Below are positions 23,119 to 34,543 of a stretch of 64,000 nt of DNA, one piece after another (position 1 is the first letter of the stretch; every line of letters begins with the position of its first letter). Location: contig OY997642.1 of assembly GCA_963921795.1 (NCBI GenBank), forward strand, positions 59,883,427 to 59,947,426, read 5' to 3'. Origin of the DNA: Nannobrachium achirus. Its lineage: Eukaryota > Chordata > Actinopteri > Myctophiformes > Myctophidae. The notes below the pieces were generated by a model. The model searched no databases. It was not told the origin of the DNA and saw only the letters and a list, made by a program, of their open reading frames with translations. The position numbers and the translations under genes are program-made.

Positions 23119-23441
23119 GCAATTTAAATTTAAATGCTCACCAATTGTAGATTTTCCACACTTTTCCTTGGAAAAGTGCAGCGCACACGGATGCTTCATT
23201 TCCTACGTGTGTTTATACTGTATACCCCAGGGGTGTATCAATACATAAAGATGTTGTTGTTGTTGTGAATGGGTATGGTTTACCAGCTTAATATGTTGGT
23301 GTGGAAGCTCTGTATTTTAGTTTTGTATAAAGAGAAGAAAATATTTAAAAAAAGGTTCATTTGGTACGGGCTGTTCGGCTTAGTATCGACTATGTTTATA
23401 TTATATACTGTATGATATACAACGCATATTGGCATTATTAG

Positions 23442-23648
23442 GTGGTAAAGCAGAACGTGACAAGGCTGCAGTGGATAGCTGGTGGCTACTGGACATTCTC
23501 CACCACACTGCAGTCTCCTCACTTCATGCCGTTCCTGGGAGGAACCCTGACCATTCATGTGCACCGTGGAGAGATAGCAGGACTCAGGGACTTCTTGTTG
23601 AACATACATCCTGACAATGACCCTGACTACAGACATGAAAACAGCATG
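23442..23648 (+). CDS. Receptor A exon 5
   Basis: The 69-codon phase-0 exon contains VVKQNVTRLQWIAGGYW and later GLRDFLLNIHPDND. The family motif WIASEAW has become WIAGGYW, losing the acidic residue (G314) that binds the ligand amine. Receptor B keeps WMASEAW. Donor gtatgt. Confidence 0.87.
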
Positions 23649-24475
23649 GTATGTACAGGCCTGTAGTGTTTAAGCTGCAATTTATGTTCTTAAACACGCA
23701 AACCCTTCATGAAACGGGAATTCTTGTAAAGCTACTTTACCACCCAGTTGTTGTTGCAGTCTTTCAGTCCGAGTGTATCAAAAAGGCAACTGGGTTAAGG
23801 TAGTGGAAGTGATTGGCTGCGTGGAGGTGCCGAAAGTCGGGTGGAAGGAGATACACCTAAACCCAATCTGAGTTCCCAGAGGTAACTTTTTCAGCCACTA
23901 GGGGGCGAAAACTGAATACCTAAACCTAACCTTAACCACCAGTAAGACTCCCTAATCGGGAGATAAGCAACCGTCAGTTCACATGTATACACAAAGAGGC
24001 CTGTAAGTGCCATTTGTTCCTGGGGTGCCGGCCCGTCTCTCCCGGTGGCTCGGGGGCCGAGTTACGGCATTTTTAGCGGGCTGCAGTGGCGGGGGTCCGC
24101 TGCTAGGTGGCGCTGAACACACGACTGTCTCTGCGCCGCCGAGATGGACGCGTGGGTACCGGCCCCGGCTCTCCCGGTCGCTCTGGTGAATACTAACCTG
24201 GTGAAATGCTAACCTGCCGACGCTGGTGAATGCTAACCTGGTCGGACCACCGGGAGGTCGTCTCCACCTTAACTCAGTTGCCTTTTTGTTACACTTGGAC
24301 TGAAAGACCTGCAAAAAAACACTCTCCCCTTTACCACCATTCATTTGTTCACGTGTTAACATTTTGTGGCAGACAGCATGAATGCTCAAATATGCGAATG
24401 TTTACACATTTAACGTGACATGCTGTTCAACACTTGTCGTCAAGCATAAATTCAGTCTTCATTGTGTTTCTTCAG
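23649..24475. other. Receptor A intron 5
   Basis: Holds ACTCCCTAATCGGGAG (23948), GC-rich sequence at 24020-24190 and a few GAATACTAACCTGGT units (24185-24242), all repeats seen elsewhere in the window. No exon seen. Confidence 0.5.
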
Positions 24476-24751
24476 GTGAGTCAGTTTTGGGAGCACACCT
24501 TTCGGTGTAAATTTGCTCCCCTTCCGTCAGACTGGGTGGATGCTGGTGGAAGGGTGTGTACTGGACAAGAGGACCTGGGAACAGCAGAAAGTGCTCTGTT
24601 GGATGTGTCTAACCTCAGGGTAGAGTACAACGTGTACAAGGCTGTGTATGCTCTGGCCCATGCTCTCCATGACATGTTGCAGTGTGTGCCAGGAAGAGGG
24701 CCTTTCACTGGGCACAGCTGTGCCAGTTTGAAGACAATACAGCCATGGCAG
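24476..24751 (+). CDS. Receptor A exon 6 (flytrap lobe 2)
   Basis: The 92-codon phase-0 exon starts VSQFWEHTFRCKFAPLPSDW, contains the family motif YNVYKAVYALAHALHDML and ends at PWQ before gtgggc. It differs from receptor B at few residues, but B lacks one base in the codon after YNVY. Confidence 0.9.
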
Positions 24752-25238
24752 GTGGGCTGAATGGAGGGTGTGAGAGGGTATGTGTGTGTTACTACTAGTA
24801 CTACTACTACTACATTATATAGTATACGTAGTAGTAGTATAGCCATACATTCTCAACAATCTTATTGCTTATCCGCTTTTCCCCAAATGAGTGCTCGTTT
24901 GGGAAAACAAGGAAATACACTGAGATTCAGAGACAAGCTGGAGTAAAACACTTCTTTATTGAAAGATATGGACCGAAACATTCCGGAGAGTGTCCTGATT
25001 GATAGAGAACAGTTGGAGCAAGAAGGGAAGCACCTTATATTTTGCATTTGTGCATGTTTGGAGCAGTAAGGGGATGAAACGGGCTCAGTGACAGTCCATT
25101 GGCACTCTTCTTTATAACCCTGTAAGAGTGAACACGTCTTAAAGGTCCTCTTACGAGCGCTATTATTTATGGCTAGTAGTAGTAATAGTACTAACCTACT
25201 TTATTGCTCTTTGTTATTTTGCTCATCAACATTTCTAG
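24752..25238. other. Receptor A intron 6
   Basis: Short intron with small CTA/GTA runs around 24793-24840. No exon seen. Confidence 0.5.
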
Positions 25239-25466
25239 CTTGTGCATTACCTGGAAAAGGTGAGCTTCACCACATCATTTGGTGATGATGTATCATTTGA
25301 TGAGAACGGTGATCCTTTACCAATCTATGATGTCATGAACTGGGTGTGGCTCCCTGATGGAAGCACAAAGGTTCACACTGTGGGTGTGTACAAGAAATCC
25401 CCGTCTGCAGGTGAAGAAGTCATCCTTGATGAAGACAAAATCTTCTGGAACTTTGAATCCTCAAAG
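25239..25466 (+). CDS. Receptor A exon 7
   Basis: The 76-codon phase-0 exon contains FGDDVSFDENGDPLPIYDVM and NWVWLPDGSTKVHTVG. This is the F-D-x-x-GDP-x-YD segment that closes the ligand domain in family C receptors. Its length of 228 nt is the family norm. Donor gtcact. Confidence 0.9.
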
Positions 25467-25838
25467 GTCACTTTGACATTCTAAAATAGCTAATGTTGAG
25501 CTATAGCTAATGATGTGAATGTGATGTATTATTAAGAATTTACAAATTAATCCAGAGCGATTTACAATAAGCAAGATATACATCAATACAATAGGCAAGG
25601 TAATACATCAACATCAATACATCTAATGCACAGAAATATCAATCTAGGAAGAAGAAAATAAGAAGAAAGAAAAAAAATATAATAGGTAGACCAAGCACTA
25701 TTATGTCTGCTAAGATGCCTGGTCTGAAGGTAGAGATGCAGCCTCCATCTGGAATGCTCAGAGATTGGTGCTAAACTGAACAGCACCCTGTTCCAAGGCC
25801 CGAGCACCACACAGTGGTGTGAGGTCCCTATTGTAATT
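25467..25838. other. Receptor A intron 7, left end
   Basis: The first 60 bases align with the corresponding intron of receptor B. From 25795 a fragment of the GGCCCGAGCACYACACAGTR repeat begins. Confidence 0.6.
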
Positions 25839-26916
25839 AGGGCCCGAGCACTACACAGTAGTGTGATACCTATTGTAATTGTAAAGATTATTCTTCCGCC
25901 GAATGAATCGCGTTTTTGAGGCACTAAACATACTCAAAAAGTTGCGCAACTTTACACACACATCAAAAGTGGCGAAGAATTATGTATTTAAAAAAGGGGG
26001 CGTGGCCTAATGGCTCAATAGCGCCCCCTACAAAATTGGGCAGCACCACTATACGGTTTCAACTACATGTACGAAAATCGGTACACACCTGTATCATATC
26101 CGGACTCACAAAAAAGTCTCTTGGCGCCACGTCCGAAACCAAACAGGAGTCAGCCATTGTTACTTTTGGGCAGTTTTCATGTGTCGCATTTTAACAAACT
26201 CCTCCTAAGGGTTTAATCGGATCAAATTCGCTCGGTATACACAAGACACCTTAATGATGAAAAGTTGTGCGAATTGTGTGTTTTCGTAAAACGGCGAGAC
26301 TGTGGTGAAGCGTCAAACTTTCTTAGGCAAACAGGAAGTGCCCCCTCTTCTGATTGGTCGATACTTGATTGTTCCTTTTTTGGCTATAACTCAATAAAGT
26401 TTGTCGTATACACTTGTGGGTGGTGTCATTTGACTTGTTTCAGAGTTCTTCACCTTAATTGGTTTAACTTAGCCCCGCCCCCTCTTCTGATTGTTCGATA
26501 CTTTATTTGGCTATAACTCATCAACCGCTTGTCGTAAAAACTTGTGGGTGGTGTCATTTGACTTGTTTCAGAGTGCTTCACCTTAATTGGTTTAACTTAG
26601 CAACGCCCCCTCTTCTGATTGGCCAAAACTTTTTTTTGGCTATAACTCATCAACCGTTTCTCGTAAAAACTTGTGGGTGGTGTCATTTGACTTGTTTCAG
26701 AGTTCTTAGCCTCGCCCCTCTTCTGATTGGCCGAAACCTTCCCTATAACTCATCAACCGTTTCTCGTAAAAACTTGTGGGTGGTGTCATTTGACTTGTTT
26801 TAGAGTTCTTGGTGTAACTAAGCCCCGCCCCCTCTTCTGATTGGTCTATATTCTATAGTACCTGTGCTGTGGGAAGAGCTGCGAGGGCCCGGTCATCGCT
26901 GCTTGCAGCTTTAATT
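25839..26916. mobile_element. GGGCCCGAGCACTACACAGT repeat family, copy 1
   Basis: Starts with GGGCCCGAGCACTACACAGT and ends GGTCATCGCTGCTTGCAGCT plus TTAATT. It contains the conserved internal segment ATAGCGCCCCCTACAAAAT. This widespread fish repeat often carries internal 128-bp satellite units, of which about four are here (26400-26870). Confidence 0.8.
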
Positions 26917-28916
26917 AGGGCCCGAGCACTACACAGTAGTGTGAGGACCCTATTGTAATCGCAATGTTTCTTCTTCTTATTGTTCTCCACAAAGAATCGC
27001 ATTTTTGTCGCGCTAAACTAACTCCAAAAGTTACGCAACTTTGCATGCACATCACAAGTGGCGAAAAATGTTGTATTCTAAAATTCGCAAAAGGGGGCAT
27101 GGCCTAATGCACGTAAACTTGTGGGTGGTGTCATTTGACTTGTTTCAGAGTTCTTCAGCTTAATTGGTTTAATTTAGCCCCGCCCCCTCTTCTGATTGGC
27201 CAATTTTTTTTTGGCTTTATCTCGTCAACCGTTTGTCGTACAGACTTGTGGGTGGTGTCATTTGACTTGTTTCAGGGTCCTTCAGCTTAATGGGTTTAAC
27301 TTAGCCCCACCCCCTCTTCTGATTGGCCGAAACTTTATTTGGCTTTATCCCGTCAATCGTTTGTCGTACAAACTTGTGGGTGGTGTCATTTGACTTGATT
27401 AAGAGTCCTTCACCTTAATTGGTTTAACTTAGCCCCGCCCCCTCTTCTGATTGGCCGAAACTTTATTTGGCTTTATCTCGTCAATCGTTTGTCGTACGGA
27501 CTTGTGGGTGGTGTCATTTGACTTGTTTCAGGGTCATTCACCGTAATTGGTTTAACTTAGCCCTGCCCCCTCTTCTGATTGGCCAAAACATTATTTGGGT
27601 TTATCTCGTCAACCGTTTGTCATACAGACTTGTGGGTGGTGTCATTTGACTTGATTAAGAGTCCTTCACCTTAATTGGTTTAACTTAGCCCCGCCCCCTC
27701 TTCTGATTGGCCGAAACTTTACTTGGCTTTTTCTCGTCAATCGTTTGTCGTACGGACTTGTGGGTGGTGTCATTTGACTTGTTTCAGGGTCCTTCACCGT
27801 AATTGGTTTAACTTAGCCCTGCCCCCTCTTCTGATTGGCCAAAACTTTATTTGGGTTTATCTCGTCCACCGTTTGTCGTACAGACTTGTGGGTGGTGTCA
27901 TTTGACTTGTTTCAGGGTCCTTCAGCTTAACGGGTTTAACTTAGCCCTGCCCCCTCTTCTGATTGGCCAAACCTTTATTTGGCTTTATCTCGTCAACCGT
28001 TTGTCGTACAAACTTGTGGGTGGTGAAATTTGACTTGATTAAGAGTCCTTCATCCTAATTGGTTTAATTTAGCACTGCCCCCTCTTCTGATTGGCTGAAA
28101 ATTTATTTGGGTTTATCTCGTCAACCGTTTGTCGTACAGACTTGTGGGTGGTGTCATTTGACTTGTTTCAGAGACCTTCAGCTTAATTGGCTTAACTTAA
28201 CCCCGCCCCCTCTTCTGATTGGCGAAACTCTATTTGGCTTTATCTCGTCAACCGTTTGACGTAGAGTCTCATTTGACTTGTTTCAGAGTCCTTCAGCTTA
28301 ATTGTTTTAACTTTCCTTGTTCTTAAAGTGATCCCTGACTAATACGACAAATATGCCTTAATACATTATAAATGTCCTCTATAACTACAATGTAAAATGA
28401 AAAACACCTTCAATATTTTATTTCTTCAAGAAATAGCTAATCTTTCACTCAATAGGGGAAATGCATGTCGCAAGTTGATGATGTCATAAATGTCATGTGT
28501 GATCTATCCCTATGGAATTTATGGAATGCATGTGCAAAAAACACATTTGAAATATTGAGTTGATGCTCATATTAACCATATGAAGTATTAAGTTTGTTTT
28601 TATTTGCACATGCATGCCATAAATTCCATAGGGATACATCACACATGACATTTATGACATCATCAACTTGCGACGGGCATTTCCCCTGTTGAGTGAAAGA
28701 TTAGCTATTTCTAGAAGAAATAAAATAATGAAGGTGTTTTTAATTTTACATTGTAATTATAGTGGACAATTATAATGTATTAAGGCATATTTGTCTTATT
28801 AGTCAGGGATCCCTTTAAATGGTTGGTTTAACTTAGCCCAGACCCCTCTTCTGATTGGGTCTTGTGACGTGGGTAGAGCTGCGAGGGCCCGGTCATCGTT
28901 GCTTGCAGCTTTAATT
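26917..28916. mobile_element. GGGCCCGAGCACTACACAGT repeat family, copy 2, with expanded satellite
   Basis: Directly follows copy 1 and has the same ends. Its internal 128-bp satellite is expanded to about nine units (27115-28300), each with CTTGTGGGTGGTGTCATTTG and CCGCCCCCTCTTCTGATTGG. Short open frames of about 60 codons recur once per unit and are not genes. A TTAA element interrupts it at 28327-28814. Confidence 0.85.
28327..28814. mobile_element. 488-bp fold-back element at a duplicated TTAA
   Basis: TTAA flanks both sides (28323-28326 and 28815-28818), with inverted ends AGTGATCCCTGACTAATACG and its near complement. The arms match for about 200 bp and the loop is near 28560. TTAA duplications are typical of piggyBac and Kolobok transposons. 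No transposase is present. Confidence 0.85.
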
Positions 28917-29186
28917 GGAATAGTATTTTGATGTCCGCTCAATAGAAAACACCTCCAAAAGCATTTTAACGCCTGCACATAGAGGACACCACAAGTACGG
29001 AAAGTTGCACAATATGTTGTAGAAATTCTATCTTGTGGCTTCTTCATGCTCTGATGGCCACAACCCGCAACTTAAACAGCCCTGAATAGTTAAGCCGTCC
29101 CTGCCAGGCACAAGCTATGTAATCTCCAAGGAGGACACTTTTCTAGGTTAACCGTGCACTGTAACTGTGTTACTTTCCTACTGTAG

Positions 29187-29310
29187 CCTCCTCGGTCAGT
29201 GTGCAGTGAGAGCTGTTCCCCTGGAACCCGTGTGGCCAGAAGGAAAGGGGAACCTGTCTGCTGCTTCGACTGTGTCGCTTGTTCTGAGGGAGAGATCAGC
29301 AATGAGACTG
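29187..29310 (+). CDS. Receptor A exon 8 (cysteine-rich linker)
   Basis: This 124-nt exon, the standard size in the family, encodes [20 protein letters not shown] and [17 protein letters not shown]. These cysteines link the flytrap to the membrane domain. Ends in phase 1 before gtagga. Confidence 0.93.
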
Positions 29311-29404
29311 GTAGGATTACATATACAATAACAATGTACAGTAGGCTATCTTTAGGATGATACTGTGTGATTTTCTGTCCCTTTAACCTTGCCATCTTTG
29401 TTAG

Positions 29405-30330
29405 ACTCTACAGAGTGCACCAGTTGTCCAGAGGACTTCTGGTCCAGTCCCCAGCGTGACCACTGTGTTCCTAAGAGTCTGGAGTTCCTCTCCTACCACA
29501 AGAACCTGGGTATCTCCTTGACAACCATCGCATTGCTGGGCACACTCATCTGTGCCGTTGTCCTGGGAATCTTTGTCTACCATCGAGACACTCCCATGGT
29601 CCGCGCCAACAACTCAGAACTCAGCTTCCAAATCTTGATGTCACTCAAACTATGTTTCCTGTGTTCACTGCTGTTCCTTGGCCGTCCAAGGCTCTGGACT
29701 TGCCAAATGAGGCATGCAGCGTTTGGGATCAGTTTTGTGTGGTGTGTCGCTTGTATATTGGTAAAGACTATGGTGGTGTTGGCCGTGTTCAAGGCCTCCA
29801 AGCCTGGAGGAGCAGACATTATGAAGTGGTTTGGTGCTGTGCAGCAGAGAGGAACTGTTCTGGCTCTTACTTCCACCCAGGGAATTATCTGCACAGTCTG
29901 GCTTGTCTCTGCCTCACCAACTCCTCATAAAAACACACAATACAACAGTGATAAGATAGTCTATGAGTGTGATGTGGGATCAACAGTTGGTTTTGCAGTG
30001 TTACTGGGTTATATTGGTTTACTGGCACTCCTCAGTTTCATCCTAGCATTCATGGCAAGGAATCTTCCAGACAACTTCAATGAAGCCAAGTTAATCACTT
30101 TCAGCATGTTGATCTTCTGTGCCGTGTGGATAGCCTTCATCCCAGCATATATCAGCTCTCCAGGAAAATATGCAGATGTAGTGGAAGTGTTTGCTATTTT
30201 AGCATCTAGTTTTGGTCTATTGATGGTGCTGTTTGGCCCAAAGTGTTACACCATCCTGCTGAGACCTGAGAGAAACACTAAGAAGTCCATCATGGGTCGA
30301 GGCTCCACCAAGACATTGCAGAAAAACTGA
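29405..30330 (+). CDS. Receptor A exon 9 (seven-helix domain)
   Basis: A single exon encodes the end of the cysteine-rich linker ([18 protein letters not shown]), all seven transmembrane helices and a short tail ending [11 protein letters not shown] before TGA. Motifs include [13 protein letters not shown] in the first intracellular loop region, [19 protein letters not shown], and [14 protein letters not shown] after helix 7. The last 330 nt are almost identical to receptor B. Confidence 0.95.
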
Positions 30331-30439
30331 AAAATATCAATAACTAGAAAAGAACATTTCTAAGAAATTTTAAGTGTGCCTGCAGCTCGCTAAGTCTGTG
30401 CAACCTTGTGTAGCGGTTGGTGTTAGAATTAGCGTTACA

Positions 30440-31370
30440 TTTATGAGGGGCACTTCCTGTTTGGCGAAATAGGCCCCAATTAAGGTTAAGGACTCTTAAT
30501 CAAGTCATTTGACGCCACCCACGCGTCTGTACGACAAACAGTTCACGAGATAAAGGGTCACTTCCTGTTTGGTGAGGGGCACTTCCTGTTTGGCGAAATG
30601 GGCCCCAATTAAGGTTAAGGACTCTTAATCAAGTCATATAGCGCCACCCACGCGTCTGTACGACAAACGGTTCATGAAATATAGGGTCACTTCCTGTTTG
30701 GCGAAATAGGGCCCAATTAAGGTTAAGGACTCTTAATCAAGTCATATGGCGCCACCCACGCGTCTGTACGACAAACGGTTCATGAAATATAGGGTCACTT
30801 CCTGTTTGGTGAGGGGCACTTCCTGTTTGGCGAAATAGGCCCCAATTAAGGTTAAGGACTCTTAATCAAGTCAGTTGATGCCACCCTCGCGTCTGTACGA
30901 CAAACGGTTCATGAGATAAAGGGTCACTTCCTGTTTGGTGAGGGCCACTTCCTGTTGGGCGAAATAGGCCCCAATTAAGGTTAAGGACTCTTAAATCAAG
31001 TCATTTGACGCCACCCACGAGTCTGTATGACAAACGGTTAATGAGATATAGGGTCACTTCCTGTTTGGTGAGGGGCACTTCCTGTTTGGTGAAATATGCC
31101 CCAATTAAGGTTAAGGACTCTTAATCAAGTCATTTGACGCCTCCCACGAGTCTGTACGACAAACGGTTCATGAGATATAGGGTCACTTCCTGTTTGGTGA
31201 GGGGCACTTCCTGTTTGGCGAAATAGGCCCCAATTAAGGTTAAGGACTCTTAATCAAGTCATATGACACCACCCACGCGTATGTACGACAAACGGTTCAC
31301 GAGATAAAGAGGCACTTCCTGTTTGGCGAAAGGCACTTCCTGTTACAGAGGGGGCGGGGCTTAATCAATT
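30440..31370. repeat. Satellite array, inverted relative to the intron 7 array
   Basis: About seven units of 110-150 bp containing CAAGTCATTTGACGCCACCC and GTCTGTACGACAAACGGTTC. These are the reverse complement of the units at 26400-28300. The array lies in the 3' flank of receptor A and is absent downstream of receptor B. Confidence 0.88.
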
Positions 31371-31439
31371 ACAGCTCATCCCTATTGGCCAGAGTTGTGT
31401 GTGCATTTTAAAGTTTAAGTGACGTTGCTAGGCAAAAGT

Positions 31440-31825
31440 ATGTCAGAGTAATGTTTTTTTCAGTCCCCCATTCAAAGTCAATGGGGGTTTTTGAGCGTAG
31501 TTTTTTACGAATTACGTTGCCATGGTAACGCGGATCGGAAAGAAAAGTAATAGCACACCATTCCCGGCCGAGCCGCACATTTTGATGTATATATTGCGGG
31601 GGTGGCGTAAATCTTGCGGCAGTTATTACGTGCCGAAATTTCCCCCATTCTAAGTCAATGGGGTTTTTGGGCGTTGTTTTTTGCGAATTACGTCGCCATG
31701 GTAACGCGGATCGGAAAGAAAAGTAATAGCAACCTATTCCCGGCCGAGCCGCACGTTTTGATGTATATATTGCGTGGGTGGCGTAAATTGTGCGGCAGTT
31801 ATTACGTGCAGAAATTTGCAAGAAC
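31440..31825. repeat. Tandem duplication of about 176 bp
   Basis: Two adjacent copies containing CCATGGTAACGCGGATCGGA (31520 and 31697) and CGGCCGAGCCGCAC. The short open frames on both strands are by-products. Confidence 0.8.
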
Positions 31826-31899
31826 ATGACTTACTGACTTAAGTATGGCGGATTACAATAAGTGTTTTGCCATTGCATTGCATGGCCGGCACACTTAAT

Positions 31900-32040
31900 T
31901 AGCAATTAACAATTCATGTAATCAAATTTGCACCAGGAAACAGCTGACACTGCAGTCAGTGATCTATCACTGTGTCTAGGTTGGCGAGGTTGAGGATTGA
32001 ATATTCTGATACCTCTATGGTACCTCTACCTTCTGATACC
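31900..32040. other. Homologous 3' flank of receptor A
   Basis: CATGTAATCAAATTTGCACC and GCAGTCAGTGATCTAT are shared with the 3' flank of receptor B (51731-51830). This marks the original downstream sequence, which was pushed away from the gene by the satellite insertion. Confidence 0.7.
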
Positions 32041-33194
32041 TTCCCTATGGAAGTCACGTGTTTTAACAAGGGAAGCTTCCCTTAAGCTACCCTTATGGCT
32101 GGATTTAAGGGAAAGGGTTTTCATTAGGTAAATTCATAGACTGTAGAAAAATATGGACGAAGCGAAGCCATTGGTTTCTATGCAGCGCAAATGGCCCTTT
32201 CTACCCCTTGGAATGGGTGTCGCCATCATAGAATTGTAAAAGCATCAGAGATGCTATTGGCTGCCAACGGTCACGTGCAACGCAGGGATATGTGGTCGTA
32301 GCCTCCCGAAATACAGCACACGAAGAAGAACACAGCCGGCTGGTATCAGTTTAGTTGGCCACGCCCCCCCGCAACTTTATAATTTATTTTAAAATACATT
32401 GGACCACATTTCGACAAAACGAATATGATGGTGATTGAAAGGCAATTTTTAACTCGCGATAGGAACCATACAGTATTCATGAAAATGTTAATTAAGGTTA
32501 GAAAATGAAAGGGGAAAATGAATGGGATCCAATGGTGGGAAATTCTTTTTGCGATCGGCCGGGGGGAAAACAGCGCAACTAGCGGCCAATCATAGGAAGT
32601 TTTAGTTCCGTATTGGAGTCATTCTAAATCGGCAGAACTATGCCCCTGGGTAAATTGTAGGCCAGCTGCTAGGAGCAGCCCAGCTGCTGGGAAAAGGCTT
32701 GATTAGACCAAGGGGCAGGGTTCAACCTCCAACCAATAGGACAGAATGGGCCGTGCTGGAATGCCACAGGGCGGGGTCACACCTGTAGTCTGCTTCAGAG
32801 CCTCTGGTCTGCAGTGACAATGCCCACTTCACGCAAAGCATTGTTGGAAGTGTATTCTTATTTGGATAAGGTTTGGATTAGGTTCTGATAAATTAAGGTT
32901 TTGATAAGGTTTGGATTATGTATATGTGTGAACGCACCAAAGGGTGCGTTCACACAGGTAGGTGATAAATAATTCAAACCTTATCAGAACCTTAACCTAA
33001 CAGAAACTTATCCAAATAAGAATATCCAAATGGCGGTTGAACCCTGCCCCTTTGTCTCATCAAGGCTTCTCCCAGCAGCTGGGCTGCTCCTAGCAGCTGG
33101 CCTACAACTTACCTAATGAAAACCTTATGAAAACCTTTTCCCTTAAAACCAGCCTTAAGTTTCTCTTATCAAAACATGTGACCTCCATAGGGAA
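32041..33194. mobile_element. 1.15-kb fold-back element
   Basis: TTCCCTATGGAAGTCACGTG at the left end is inverted at the right end (33175-33194, two mismatches). The arms include AGCAGCCCAGCTGCTGG / CAGCAGCTGGGCTGCTCC and meet near GTGCGTTCACAC (32945). The left arm is interrupted by another element at 32135-32648. Confidence 0.8.
32135..32648. mobile_element. hAT-like insertion nested in the fold-back
   Basis: Bounded by an 8-bp duplication GGTAAATT (32127-32134 and 32649-32656). It starts CATAGACTGTAGAAAAATAT, a familiar start of fish non-autonomous hAT elements. Removing it restores the arm of the host element. Confidence 0.8.
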
Positions 33195-33213
33195 TGAATT
33201 GAACAGAACCTTA

Positions 33214-33235
33214 CCCCCCCCCCCCCCCCCCCCCC
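33214..33235. repeat. Poly-C run
   Basis: 22 consecutive C residues immediately after the fold-back element. Confidence 0.9.
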
Positions 33236-33414
33236 TCCTCCCCCCAGGTTTTTGATAAAATTAATGTTAAAACCTGTGTGTCGGAAGCCTTACAGATGCA
33301 TTGTTCAGGTACATGTGAAAATCCTAAATTGGGGAGTAAAAGGTTCACCAGCACGTATCCCTCCTCATGCCACTATGACAATAGTGAAAGTAAATTAAAC
33401 ATTTAAATAATTTG

Positions 33415-33820
33415 ACAAATGTTATTACACTATGCTGCTAAAATGTGGAACGCCCTACCGAAGGCCTTAAAGGAGTGTAAATCCCTACCTTCCTTTAAAA
33501 CCGCACTGAAAAGTCACTTACAGTTGGCTGCTACTCGAAACTTGTAGAATAAAACAAAGCCTGTCCTTACCTCCCCCTGACCTTTCTATTGTAAATACCA
33601 TTTATTTTGCAATGTGTTTTACAACTGTTTTTTTTTCCTTTTTTTGCATAGGACTGTGTTTTATTTGTCTGTCATTTTAATGTCATACAAGTTAAAAAAG
33701 GACCCCAATTGAAACAAGCCCAAAAGCTTTCTTGAAGTGTTTATCCTTTTAGTTGATTTTATACCAGTGAACTGTACTGTCATGTCAAGTACTCCTATGC
33801 AAACTTCTAATAAAGTCTTA

Positions 33821-33903
<83 letters not shown>

Positions 33904-33925
33904 CAATCAATCAATCAATCAAAAC
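33415..33925 (+). mobile_element. LINE 3' end (L2-like) with an (ATCA)n tail
   Basis: The frame reads MWNALPKALKECKSLPSFKT and ALKSHLQLAATRNL then stop, the typical end of an L2-type ORF2. A 3' UTR and an (ATCA)n tail (33823-33920) follow. The same 3' UTR ends the window at 63830-64000. Confidence 0.85.
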
Positions 33926-34300
33926 ACAACATTAACCGGAATGCATGTAAATGTTTTAAATGGACTGATATGAGATTACAGTATTTTTGTTTTTCGAAAT
34001 GCGATCGACCTGAAAATCAATTGTACTGAGACCACTAACATGACTGATTACTGCGTATGTGTGTTTACTTTAATTAACATATTAATTGTGAATTAGCAAT
34101 ACAATATTTTGGCACGTCTTCGCATAAAGTTGTATTCTACTATATGTCACATCATATTAGGGAAATTAGACATTTGTACACTTTTAACAACCTCATGCAT
34201 AGAATAAATCAGAACGTCTGATTTAATCAAGTGTTATTGCACTGTTCCAACCTTGTGGTGTTTAAATGGCCTCTAAGGCCTAGTTTAATTAAAAATCACA
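33926..34300. other. Gene-free AT-rich stretch
   Basis: No exon or clear repeat boundary seen. Confidence 0.4.
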
Positions 34301-34453
34301 CCCAATGTGAAGCGAGCGGTGGTTGTGCTTGCATAACGTCTTCAATTGGTAATTGGTGATGTAATACAGGCTACACACACACATTGCTATGGCAAATCGC
34401 TGAGGAAAAAGACTAGGATATAGGTCTAGGATGTAATTGGTGATGTAATATGG

Positions 34454-34543
<90 letters not shown>

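Larger units (their letters stand above)
21986..23441. other. Receptor A intron 4 with repeats
   Basis: Contains a deleted copy of the palindromic element (22231-22380), a tRNA-derived SINE-like repeat (22570-22800) and an (AT)n run (23080-23114). No exon seen. Confidence 0.6.
17906..30330 (+). other. Receptor A gene: OlfC/V2R-type family C GPCR (nine exons)
   Basis: Nine GT-AG exons (17906-18147, 20230-20518, 21216-21302, 21707-21985, 23442-23648, 24476-24751, 25239-25466, 29187-29310, 29405-30330) join in frame to 885 residues, the usual family length. The product has a signal peptide, a Venus flytrap ligand domain (about residues 35-530), a nine-cysteine linker (about 540-600) and a seven-helix domain ending in [18 protein letters not shown], the fish OlfC/CaSR hallmark. 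Family members detect amino acids in olfactory neurons through G proteins. Here the residues matching CaSR S170, D190, Y218 and E297 are A183, T203, W231 and G314, while S147 is kept (S160), so ligand choice has probably changed. The classical large third exon is split in four by three phase-0 introns. A hAT element sits 14 bp upstream of exon 2. The frame is intact, but expression is not proven. Confidence 0.88.

Noticed and set aside
26400..28300. Regular direct repeats resembling a CRISPR array
   Set aside because: The unit is 128 bp and conserved throughout, with no unique spacers. The DNA is eukaryotic and the units belong to a known style of fish satellite.
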